DNA of 23,753 nucleotides from RGIG3009 sp964490085 (GTDB lineage: Bacteria > Bacillota > Clostridia > Oscillospirales > Acutalibacteraceae): positions 1 to 23,753 of the forward strand of contig CAZBAO010000010.1 of the NCBI GenBank assembly GCA_964490085.1. Direction: 5' to 3'. Below the pieces are notes generated by a model. The model searched no databases and was not told the DNA's origin. It saw nothing but the letters and a program-made list of their open reading frames with translations. Made by a program: the position numbers and the translations under genes. Below are positions 1-5,993 of the stretch, in pieces (position 1 is the first letter of the stretch; every line of letters starts with the position of its first letter).

Positions 1-2
1 CA

Positions 3-230
3 GAGATCATTTCCGCCATTATCGCGGACGAAGCGGCGATCGGTATGATCAATAATAAGGCAACCGCCGTTCGCGTCATCCCCGCCATCGGCAAACAGGT
101 CGGTGAGGAGCTGTCCTTCGGCGGCTTGCTTGGAAGCGGTCCGGTCATGCCGGTGAATCCCGCGTCTCCCACTCGCCTCATCGATCGCGGCGGCCGCATT
201 CCCGCGCCTCTGCAAGCACTCCGCAACTAA
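3..230 (+). CDS. UPF0210 / PFL family protein, C-terminal fragment (5' end outside window)
   Basis: The reading frame is open from the left edge (first full codon at 3) to TAA at 228-230, giving about 75 C-terminal residues. The segments AIIADEAAIGMINNKATAVR, FGGLLGSGPVMPVN and GGRIPAPLQALRN match the highly conserved C-terminus of the UPF0210/PFL family (DUF711), which is typically about 450 residues long and resembles glycyl-radical enzymes without being shown to be one. An internal ATG at 45 is not the start, because the family consensus continues upstream of it. Often the regulator-like protein of the ACT family (UPF0237) precedes this gene, but that part is outside the window. An intrinsic terminator follows directly. 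The function of the family is not established. The family call is confident and the biochemical role is unknown. Confidence 0.9.
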   Translation, partial: EIISAIIADEAAIGMINNKATAVRVIPAIGKQVGEELSFGGLLGSGPVMPVNPASPTRLIDRGGRIPAPLQALRN

Positions 231-235
231 TGCAT

Positions 236-267
236 AACGCACCGTTCTTCTGAACGGTGCGTTTTTT
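236..267 (+). terminator. Intrinsic terminator after the UPF0210 gene
   Basis: A perfect 12-bp stem (236-247 paired with 252-263) with loop TTCT is followed by a run of T to about 267. It starts six bases after the UPF0210 stop codon and ends the transcript entering from the left. Confidence 0.88.
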
Positions 268-270
268 CTC

Positions 271-299
271 TTGTGTATTTGCCGATTTTCCTGTATACT
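271..299 (+). promoter_or_regulatory. Candidate sigma-A promoter for comM
   Basis: TTGTGT (271-276) and TATACT (294-299) are separated by 17 bases. The -10 is near consensus but the -35 is weak. It lies between the upstream terminator and the comM start at 333, which is where a promoter is required. Confidence 0.45.
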
Positions 300-332
300 G
301 ATAGCAAATGATGTTGAAATGGGGCATTCGCT

Positions 333-1859
333 ATGTTCTCACAGGTGCACAGCTTAGGTCTGCTCGGTATCGACGGCTATCCGGTCGAGGTCGAGGCGGA
401 TATTTCGCAGGGGTTGCCCGGCTTTGACGTTGTCGGCATGCCCGGACCCGCTGTCAAGGAATCCCGCGACCGCGTACGCGCCGCCATGAAAAACTGCGGC
501 TTTTCCTTTCCGGTCAGTCATATCACCATCAACTTAGCCCCCGCCGATGTCAAAAAGGAAGGCTCGGTCTACGACCTTCCTCTGCTGCTCGCCTTGCTGC
601 GTGCGGCGGGCCAGCTGTCGTTTGATCTGAGCGGCATGGCGTTTGTGGGCGAGCTGTCACTCACCGGTGAGGTGCGCCCCGTTCACGGCGTATTACCGAT
701 GGTGCTTGCCGCACGCAGAGCCGGTATTCAAATCATGTTTATCCCGAAGGAGAACGCCGCCGAGGGTGCCGTCGTCGACGGTATCACCGTCTACGCGGTG
801 GATCACATCAAGGCACTGCTCGCCCATTTATCCGGCGAGCAGTCGCTGACCCCTCTCCCGAAAACCGAATTCCAGCCGCACACGGATGCCTCTTCCCCCG
901 ATTTTTCAGAGGTCATGGGTCAGGTGATCCCTCGCCGTGCGATGGAGATCGCTGCGGCGGGAAATCACAACGTTCTGCTGGTGGGGCCGCCCGGCTCCGG
1001 CAAAAGTATGCTTGCCAAGCGCCTGCCGTCCATTCTGCCGGATATGACACGCGAGGAAGCGTTGGAGACCACCTCGATCCACTCCATCGTCGGCACCTTG
1101 CCCGCTGACGTCGGACTGCTGTCGTCCCGCCCGTTCCGGTCGCCGCATCACACGGTCTCCGCCGTGGGTCTGACCGGTGGCGGAACCGTTCCGCGACCGG
1201 GCGAGGTCTCACTTTCGCATAACGGTGTGCTGTTTTTGGATGAGCTGCCCGAGTTTTCGCGGCAGGCAACTGAGGGGCTGCGGCAACCGTTGGAGGATCA
1301 CCGCGTGACGATATCCCGCGCCAGCGGTTCACTGACCTATCCCTGCTCGTTTATGCTGGTCGCCGCCATGAACCCGTGCGCCTGCGGCTACTACGGGCAT
1401 CCTACCCGCGAATGCACCTGCTCGACGCACAGCGTTTCCCGCTATTTGGCGCGTATCTCCGGCCCGCTGTTGGATCGGTTTGACCTGCACGTAGAGGTGC
1501 CGCCGGTCGGATATACCGATCTGAACGCGACCACACCGGCGGAGAGTTCCGCGACGATTCGTGAGCGCGTCAACGCGGCGCGCCGTCTACAGCTTGAGCG
1601 GTATACCGGCACCCACATCCGCACCAATTCACAGCTGACGCCCGCCCTGCTGCGCCGTCACTGCGCATTGTCGGAGGATGCACACGCACTCATGCAAAGC
1701 GCGTTTGACCGGCTTGGATTGTCCGCCCGCGCGTACGATCGACTGCTCAAGGTTGCGCGCACCATTGCCGATCTGGATGGCAGTGACGATCTGCGCATTG
1801 AGCATCTGTCCGAAGCCATTCAATATCGCAGCCTGGATCGCAAATATTGGGCCCGCTAG
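333..1859 (+). CDS. comM: YifB/ComM family magnesium-chelatase-like AAA+ ATPase
   Basis: A 508-residue protein of the usual family length. The N-terminus has the Lon-protease-like ChlI fold signature (GLPGFDVVGMPGPAVKESRD). The central AAA+ module has Walker A GPPGSGKS (near residue 225) and Walker B VLFLDELPEF. It also has the family's Cys-rich insert NPCACGYYGHPTRECTC and a C-terminal Mg-chelatase lid. In Gram-negatives ComM is a hexameric helicase promoting branch migration during natural transformation. The role in Clostridia is less clear but probably concerns recombination of incoming DNA. The ATG at 333 is preceded only by a weak GGGG-type ribosome binding site. The gene looks monocistronic, flanked by its own promoter and a bidirectional terminator. 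Confidence 0.93.
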   Translation: MFSQVHSLGLLGIDGYPVEVEADISQGLPGFDVVGMPGPAVKESRDRVRAAMKNCGFSFPVSHITINLAPADVKKEGSVYDLPLLLALLRAAGQLSFDLSGMAFVGELSLTGEVRPVHGVLPMVLAARRAGIQIMFIPKENAAEGAVVDGITVYAVDHIKALLAHLSGEQSLTPLPKTEFQPHTDASSPDFSEVMGQVIPRRAMEIAAAGNHNVLLVGPPGSGKSMLAKRLPSILPDMTREEALETTSIHSIVGTLPADVGLLSSRPFRSPHHTVSAVGLTGGGTVPRPGEVSLSHNGVLFLDELPEFSRQATEGLRQPLEDHRVTISRASGSLTYPCSFMLVAAMNPCACGYYGHPTRECTCSTHSVSRYLARISGPLLDRFDLHVEVPPVGYTDLNATTPAESSATIRERVNAARRLQLERYTGTHIRTNSQLTPALLRRHCALSEDAHALMQSAFDRLGLSARAYDRLLKVARTIADLDGSDDLRIEHLSEAIQYRSLDRKYWAR

Positions 1860-1902
1860 CGCGGGGCATTTCGCCTTGTCTTGTTCACGCAACACATAAA
1901 AA

Positions 1903-1930
1903 GGGGTGGCAATACGCCACCCCGCTTCTT
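1903..1930. terminator. Bidirectional terminator downstream of comM
   Basis: An 8-bp perfect stem, GGGGTGGC (1903-1910) with GCCACCCC (1916-1923), is flanked by A-rich sequence on the left and a T-rich tract on the right. It can therefore terminate on both strands. It sits between the convergent comM and uppP genes. Confidence 0.8.
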
Positions 1931-1953
1931 TTTATATCTACCACGCTCGGGCA

Positions 1954-1988
1954 ACAAAAAGCGATGGAAACGACCGTTTCCATCGCTT
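1954..1988 (-). terminator. Intrinsic terminator of the uppP transcript
   Basis: A perfect 13-bp stem (1959-1971 with 1976-1988, loop of 4) lies just beyond the uppP stop. On the minus strand it is followed by a T run (the A run 1956-1960 on the plus strand). Confidence 0.85.
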
Positions 1989-1996
1989 GGTTTTGT

Positions 1997-2854
1997 TTAT
2001 TTTGCAATCAAGCCGGTGGCAACCAACACGATGAGCACAATACCCAAGACGATGCGGTACCAGCCGAACGGCTTGAAATCGTGCTTTTTGATAAAATCCA
2101 TCAAAAAGCGGATGACCAATACGGACACCAAAAACGATACCGCGAACCCTACCGCGAGGCACGCCCAATCCAGCCATTCAAAGGAGGACAGCACGCCGTC
2201 AGCGGCGGCTTTGAGAAGCTTGAGTCCGGAGGCACCGAACATCACGGGGATCGCCATAAAGAACGAAAATTCCGCGGCAACCGTGCGGGTGGTGCCCAGT
2301 GCAGTAGCGCCTAATATGGTGGAGCCGGAACGCGAGGTGCCGGGAATGAGCGCCAACATCTGGAACGCACCGATACCGAGCGCCAGACTGGGACGGATCT
2401 GTGACAGATCGTTCACCTTGGTTTTGCGCACCGTACACTCCATCACGATAAACGCGATGCCGTACACGATCAGCGCCGCGGCAATGATGTACAAAAATAC
2501 GCCCTTATGCTCCGCTTCCATCGCGTCCAGCCAATCGTCGATGAGTAAGCCCGCGATCGCGGCGGGAATACTGGCGATCAGCACCTTGCCCCACAGCGAC
2601 CAGGTGCCGCGTTTTTCCTCAGCGGTCTTTTTCGGTGAAAAGGGATTGAGCTTGTGAAAATACAGTACTATCACTGCCAGAATAGAGCCGAGCTGGATCA
2701 GCACCGAAAACAGATCAAAAAACGCTGCGGAACGGGTAAACGGGACAAATTCCTCAACGACGATCAGGTGACCGGTACTGCTGATCGGCAGCCACTCGGT
2801 GATGCCCTGCACGACGCCTTGCAAAACGGCCTTGAGTAATTCCCAGATCTCCAT
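1997..2854 (-). CDS. uppP: Undecaprenyl-diphosphatase UppP (BacA)
   Basis: A 285-residue polytopic membrane enzyme of normal family length. It dephosphorylates undecaprenyl pyrophosphate to regenerate the lipid carrier for peptidoglycan and wall polymer synthesis, and confers bacitracin tolerance. Both family motifs are intact. GITEWLPISSTGHL (residues 17-30) contains the Q-x3-E pair Q16/E20 and His29. PGTSRSGSTI (171-180) contains the essential Arg175. Several hydrophobic helices follow. The start at 2854 has AAGGAGA about six bases upstream. It is the third gene of a unit with the DivIVA-like and YdbC genes, only 11 bases after ydbC, and is followed by its own terminator. Confidence 0.97.
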   Translation of the reverse strand: MEIWELLKAVLQGVVQGITEWLPISSTGHLIVVEEFVPFTRSAAFFDLFSVLIQLGSILAVIVLYFHKLNPFSPKKTAEEKRGTWSLWGKVLIASIPAAIAGLLIDDWLDAMEAEHKGVFLYIIAAALIVYGIAFIVMECTVRKTKVNDLSQIRPSLALGIGAFQMLALIPGTSRSGSTILGATALGTTRTVAAEFSFFMAIPVMFGASGLKLLKAAADGVLSSFEWLDWACLAVGFAVSFLVSVLVIRFLMDFIKKHDFKPFGWYRIVLGIVLIVLVATGLIAK

Positions 2855-2865
2855 ACCCTATCTCC

Positions 2866-3087
2866 TTAAATATCGATCTCACCCAAAAGATCACGGAGAA
2901 GAATGACCTCATCGGGAGTCAGTGTGACACCCTTGCCCATTTTGGTGCGCTCCGGCGCCCAGTCACGGATATCGTACTTGGGATCGCGATCGTTCCAGCT
3001 GATGAGGTTCAGCTCCTTACGCCAGCCGGTCGGGGACTCGGACAGCACGCCGAGCTCCTTGACGATATCATACTTCAGTTCTGCCAT
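2866..3087 (-). CDS. YdbC family PC4-like nucleic-acid-binding protein
   Basis: A 73-residue protein. LKYDIVKELGVLSES, GWRKELNLISWNDRDPKYDI and the Trp/Lys-rich WAPERTKMGKGVTLT match the small YdbC family of Firmicutes. The Lactococcus member of that family has a PC4-like fold and binds single-stranded nucleic acid as a dimer. A Shine-Dalgarno-like GGAGTAA precedes the ATG at 3087. It sits between the DivIVA-like gene (21-base gap) and uppP (11-base gap), so the three are probably co-transcribed. Its cellular role is unknown; the family usually appears as an abundant small housekeeping protein. Confidence 0.85.
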   Translation of the reverse strand: MAELKYDIVKELGVLSESPTGWRKELNLISWNDRDPKYDIRDWAPERTKMGKGVTLTPDEVILLRDLLGEIDI

Positions 3088-3108
3088 ATTCGATTACTCC
3101 TTTATCTC

Positions 3109-3681
3109 TTAAAATAACCATCTTTCCATTGGCTTGACAGAGGCGGTGCTCGGTGCGTCCGTTACGAGCGGTTCTGTCACGACCGGTGCTTCGGGAGCGA
3201 CCGCTTGCTCAGGCAACAGCTCCGTTACCTGCCGACAAAAATCCAAGCCGAGCGCATTCAAACGCTCTATCAGTTCAGCCGTTTCGTCGACCTGCTTTTG
3301 CAGCTCCGCCTTTTCTTCCCAAAGCGCCGCGATCGCCTGATGGGATTGCTCCAGCTGCTCGGAAAGCTCCGCGTCGCGCATAGTTGCCGCGGCAGACGCG
3401 CCCCGCTCCTGCTCGAGCTGTGCCGTTGCCTCAGCGACCTGTGCGCTCATGATCTCGACCTGTGCTTTAAGCTCCTTGACCTGTGCCGTCAGCCGCTCGT
3501 TTTCTTTCACGGCCTCCCGTTGCACCTGCGCTTCAGCGAGCTGCGTTTGCAACGCCTCGATCTGCTCTTGCAGTTCCTGTTCCCGACGGGAACGCTCCAC
3601 CAACAGCTCGTCAATATACGCTAATACATCCTCTTTGCGGAATCCGCGCATCGCCGTTTTGAACATTCCTTGTTCAGCCAT
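3109..3681 (-). CDS. DivIVA-like coiled-coil protein
   Basis: A 190-residue protein starting at 3681. GGGAG lies just upstream of this ATG, and the longer upstream extension lacks a good ribosome binding site. Residues 6-24 (MFKTAMRGFRKEDVLAYID) fit the N-terminal DivIVA/GpsB membrane-curvature-sensing motif. Residues 25-150 form a long Glu/Gln/Ala coiled coil. The C-terminus (about 155-190) is a Pro/Val/Thr-rich tail. DivIVA-type proteins mark division septa or poles and recruit partners. Being first in a unit with uppP fits a role at sites of wall growth, but that is inference. It is shorter and more degenerate than canonical DivIVA, so its role as the main division scaffold is uncertain. 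Confidence 0.75.
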   Translation of the reverse strand: MAEQGMFKTAMRGFRKEDVLAYIDELLVERSRREQELQEQIEALQTQLAEAQVQREAVKENERLTAQVKELKAQVEIMSAQVAEATAQLEQERGASAAATMRDAELSEQLEQSHQAIAALWEEKAELQKQVDETAELIERLNALGLDFCRQVTELLPEQAVAPEAPVVTEPLVTDAPSTASVKPMERWLF

Positions 3682-3720
3682 CGGATCACTCCCTTTCAGC
3701 GGCACTGCCGCGTGTGTTTC

Positions 3721-3749
3721 ATTGTACCACGCCGCCGTCAAAAACGCAA
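3721..3749 (-). promoter_or_regulatory. Candidate promoter of the divIVA-like/ydbC/uppP unit
   Basis: On the minus strand, TTGCGT (plus-strand 3744-3749) and TACAAT (3721-3726) are 17 bases apart, about 40 bases upstream of the start at 3681. Confidence 0.55.
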
Positions 3750-3760
3750 GCACTAATGTC

Positions 3761-3790
3761 AAAAGCACCGACGGCGCGTGCCGACGGTGC
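3761..3790 (-). terminator. Intrinsic terminator after the Gln/Asn-repeat peptide gene
   Basis: An 11-bp GC-rich stem with one mismatch (3765-3775 with 3780-3790) is followed on the minus strand by TTTT. It lies about 15 bases beyond the peptide stop codon and separates it from the next promoter. Confidence 0.7.
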
Positions 3791-3805
3791 CCTTGAAGAA
3801 GACTC

Positions 3806-3931
3806 TTAATAGTTGTTCTGCTTGCTCTGTTTATTCTGTTGGTTTTGTTTGTTCTGCTGGTTTTGCTTGTTCTGTTCGTTTTGCTGATTCTGTTTATTCT
3901 GCTGACCTTGCTTGTTCTGTTCGTTCTGCAT
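3806..3931 (-). CDS. 41-residue Gln/Asn/Lys repeat peptide, unknown function
   Basis: A small gene with a strong ribosome binding site (GGGAGGAG) about 8 bases upstream of ATG at 3931. The longer upstream frame has no such site. After the Met, the peptide is almost entirely Gln, Asn, Lys and Glu. It has a 15-residue period: QNEQNKQGQQNKQNQ, then QNEQNKQNQQNKQNQ, then a degenerate third copy ending QNNY. The DNA carries the same 45-base repeat with synonymous changes between copies (AAC/AAT, CAG/CAA, AAA/AAG), which argues that the protein sequence is what is kept. The peptide is hydrophilic and disordered, with no Cys, aromatic core or membrane segment except the final Tyr. It does not match gamma-type SASPs closely, although those are also Gln/Asn rich. 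A spore, matrix or storage role is only a guess. Confidence 0.7.
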   Translation of the reverse strand: MQNEQNKQGQQNKQNQQNEQNKQNQQNKQNQQNKQSKQNNY

Positions 3932-3945
3932 AAGACTGCTCCTCC

Positions 3946-3982
3946 CTATCGCTATAAACTGGCACTTGACTGCCAACGATAG
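3946..3982 (-). other. Hairpin in the leader of the repeat-peptide gene
   Basis: Nested inverted repeats CTATCG...CGATAG (3946-3951 with 3977-3982) and TGGCA...TGCCA (3960-3964 with 3971-3975) lie between the 236-residue protein gene and the repeat-peptide gene. The lower arm reaches the peptide's ribosome binding site, so the fold could affect its translation or mark an RNA-processing site. There is no T run, so it is not a simple terminator. Confidence 0.4.
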
Positions 3983-4007
3983 TGTATCCCGAAGCAAGCC
4001 CTTCTAT

Positions 4008-4718
4008 TCAGGAGTGCGCCACAATAAATGCGTTTAAAAGCGCTAAATGTGCCTCTTGCTCCTGCTGCAGCTTTGCATTCCCAGACAAATTCCGCACGCC
4101 GAAATACAGCTCCGTCGGTACTGCCTGCCAAACGTCCACCGCCTGCATATCCGCCTCGCTCAGCAACGGACTGTCTTTCCAGTTCCAAAACGTGCCATCC
4201 TCACTGATTCCCGCGTCCTCTGCCGAAAGCGGTGCAAAAAATGAAACGCCTTCATCCATGATCGGCTCTAAAATATTCGTATAGTATTCCGGATCAATGG
4301 CAAACAGCAAAACGTCCCGTGCCGCAATATGCGCCGTGACCGCTTGCCGGTTGGTCGAAGCGTACGGCACGCCCGCCTCGGACGAAACGTTGAGCACCTG
4401 GATCTTCACGACCACCTCGCCGTCTCCGTTACGGTCCGACCCTACGGCAGCAAGCTCTGCCTGCAATCGGTCGGTCGCCTGTAAGGACAGCTCTTGCTGC
4501 GTCACCATACACACCGTGTAATCCGGAGCGGTCTTCGTTACCGCCTGTACGACCAGCACCGTTACGACCACGACTGCAAACGCCGCACCAATCACAGCCC
4601 ATTTATAGTGGTACCAGAAATTTTCCCATTTTGCTTTGGGCGTTGACGGCGGTGGTGGCGGCGGTGTGTATTCCAGTTCCTCTTTACTCACCCCAACTAA
4701 GTAACGTTCTCTCGCCAT
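4008..4718 (-). CDS. Single-pass membrane protein with extracytoplasmic domain, unknown function
   Basis: A 236-residue protein I do not recognise. AAGGAGGT precedes the ATG at 4718. Residues 1-39 are a cytoplasmic, charged segment with six consecutive prolines (19-24), followed by WENFWYHYKW, an aromatic membrane-interface stretch. Residues 40-60 form one strongly hydrophobic helix without a signal-peptidase motif, so the protein is probably anchored with its C-terminus outside. The roughly 175-residue outer domain has mixed composition and no catalytic motif I can name. It has its own promoter and precedes the repeat-peptide gene by 76 bases. The Pro-run plus FWYHYKWAVIG-type start is common in unannotated Oscillospiraceae membrane proteins, but no function follows from that. 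Confidence 0.85.
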   Translation of the reverse strand: MARERYLVGVSKEELEYTPPPPPPSTPKAKWENFWYHYKWAVIGAAFAVVVVTVLVVQAVTKTAPDYTVCMVTQQELSLQATDRLQAELAAVGSDRNGDGEVVVKIQVLNVSSEAGVPYASTNRQAVTAHIAARDVLLFAIDPEYYTNILEPIMDEGVSFFAPLSAEDAGISEDGTFWNWKDSPLLSEADMQAVDVWQAVPTELYFGVRNLSGNAKLQQEQEAHLALLNAFIVAHS

Positions 4719-4746
4719 CGGTATACCTCCTTAGTTGATGCTTACG

Positions 4747-4775
4747 ATCATACCACAAAGTTCGCACAATGTAAA
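4747..4775 (-). promoter_or_regulatory. Promoter of the 236-residue membrane protein gene
   Basis: On the minus strand, TTTACA (4770-4775) and TATGAT (4747-4752) have a 17-base spacer. Both hexamers match consensus at five of six positions, and they lie about 30 bases upstream of the start codon. Confidence 0.65.
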
Positions 4776-4780
4776 GAGAA

Positions 4781-4816
4781 GAGCCGCGCTGTCGTTCGAA
4801 AAAAACAGCGCGGCTC
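4781..4816 (-). terminator. Probable terminator of the dnaD-dnaC-kinase-nagA operon
   Basis: A 12-bp perfect stem (4781-4792 with 4805-4816) has a T-rich loop on the minus strand and is followed by TTCTCTTT. The T tract is imperfect. It lies 20 bases past the nagA stop and before the next promoter. Confidence 0.6.
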
Positions 4817-4836
4817 GTGTTTTCGGATCTTTGCCT

Positions 4837-5979
4837 TCAGCGGTTATCCACCTTGATCTCACCCCGGACGATCACCAGCACGATGTTAAAATTCTCATCT
4901 ACTACCAACAAGTCGGCAAGCTTGCCTTCCTTGATCGAGCCGGTCTCGTGATCGACGCGGATAGCGCGGGCGGGATTGATCGTCGCAGACTTGATCGCCT
5001 GCTTGACCGGAACACCGAAATTTATCACGTTGCAAAGCTCCTCATACACGTTGGAGGTCGAGGCAGCAATGGTCCCGTCAGCAAGTAACGCCTTGCCGTC
5101 CTTTACGTATACGGTCTGACCGCCTAAATCGTATTCGCCGTCAACGTGTCCTGCGGCACACATAGAGTCGCTGATAATGATCGAATTGTCCTCACCGAGC
5201 TGCGCAAACGCGATGCGCAGTGCCGCCGGATGGATGTGGAACCCATCACAGATCATTTCCGCTCGCACGCCGTATTCATGGGTCTTGTCAAACACCGCAC
5301 CCACGACACCGGGGCTGCGGTGGGTAAGCCCGCTCTGCGCATTGTACAGATGCGTGACATGACGCGCGCCCCATTCGATCGCCGTGCAGGCTTCATCGTA
5401 ATCGGCGGCCGTGTGGGCAATCGACACCGGACAGATCGGTTGGATCTCCCTGATAAACTCTTCCGCACCGTCACATTCCGGCGCAATGTCGACCACCTTG
5501 ATGATGCCGCCGCAATCCTCGTACAGCCGTTTGAATTCATCGGCATCGGGATTGCGAACATAGGCGCCGTTTTGCGCGCCCTTCTTGGACATGGCGATAT
5601 ACGGCCCTTCCATGTTGATACCTTGAATGTACGCGCCTCCCACCGTCAGCCGGCAAGCCGCTACATTCCGAAATATCCGCTGCAGTTCTTCAAAGGACAG
5701 CGTCATGGATGTCGGGCAAAAGGAGGTAACACCGCGCTTGACTAAGCAATCGGACATCGCTTGTAACGCTTCCTCTGTTGCCTCACCGGTATCATGCCCC
5801 GCACAGCCGTGGATATGTATATCGATCAGACCCGGCAACACGGTATATCCTTCCAGATCCAGCACGAAATCACCGGTATCGCGATCGTCGATCGCCGCGA
5901 TACGCTCACCCGCGACCGTGATATTCTGCTTTACCGCTTCAAATTCGTCGTTATAGATCGTTGCATTTTTTAATAACAT
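4837..5979 (-). CDS. nagA: N-acetylglucosamine-6-phosphate deacetylase
   Basis: A 380-residue cytosolic amidohydrolase of normal length. It converts GlcNAc-6-phosphate to glucosamine-6-phosphate in amino-sugar catabolism and cell-wall recycling. The amidohydrolase HxH is in LPGLIDIHIHGCAGHD (near 51-66). The metal Glu follows in NMEGPYIA, with His residues in AHTAADYDEA and HLYNAQSGLTHRSPG. The substrate loop is ICDGFHIHP and the catalytic Asp is in ISDSMCAAG. GAGGGGG precedes the ATG at 5979. It starts 14 bases after the kinase-like gene, so it is probably the last gene of that operon. No nagB lies beside it in this window. No catalytic residue appears to be missing. Confidence 0.96.
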   Translation of the reverse strand: MLLKNATIYNDEFEAVKQNITVAGERIAAIDDRDTGDFVLDLEGYTVLPGLIDIHIHGCAGHDTGEATEEALQAMSDCLVKRGVTSFCPTSMTLSFEELQRIFRNVAACRLTVGGAYIQGINMEGPYIAMSKKGAQNGAYVRNPDADEFKRLYEDCGGIIKVVDIAPECDGAEEFIREIQPICPVSIAHTAADYDEACTAIEWGARHVTHLYNAQSGLTHRSPGVVGAVFDKTHEYGVRAEMICDGFHIHPAALRIAFAQLGEDNSIIISDSMCAAGHVDGEYDLGGQTVYVKDGKALLADGTIAASTSNVYEELCNVINFGVPVKQAIKSATINPARAIRVDHETGSIKEGKLADLLVVDENFNIVLVIVRGEIKVDNR

Positions 5980-5993
5980 AAACCATCCCCCTC

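Noticed and set aside
1881..2657. 258-codon plus-strand frame opposite uppP
   Set aside because: It is antisense to a canonical UppP and crosses two terminators, so it would not be transcribed normally.
3806..3931. Treating the 45-base periodicity as a CRISPR-like or non-coding tandem repeat
   Set aside because: The period is a multiple of three, the copies differ mainly at third codon positions, there are no unique spacers, and an excellent ribosome binding site precedes the frame.
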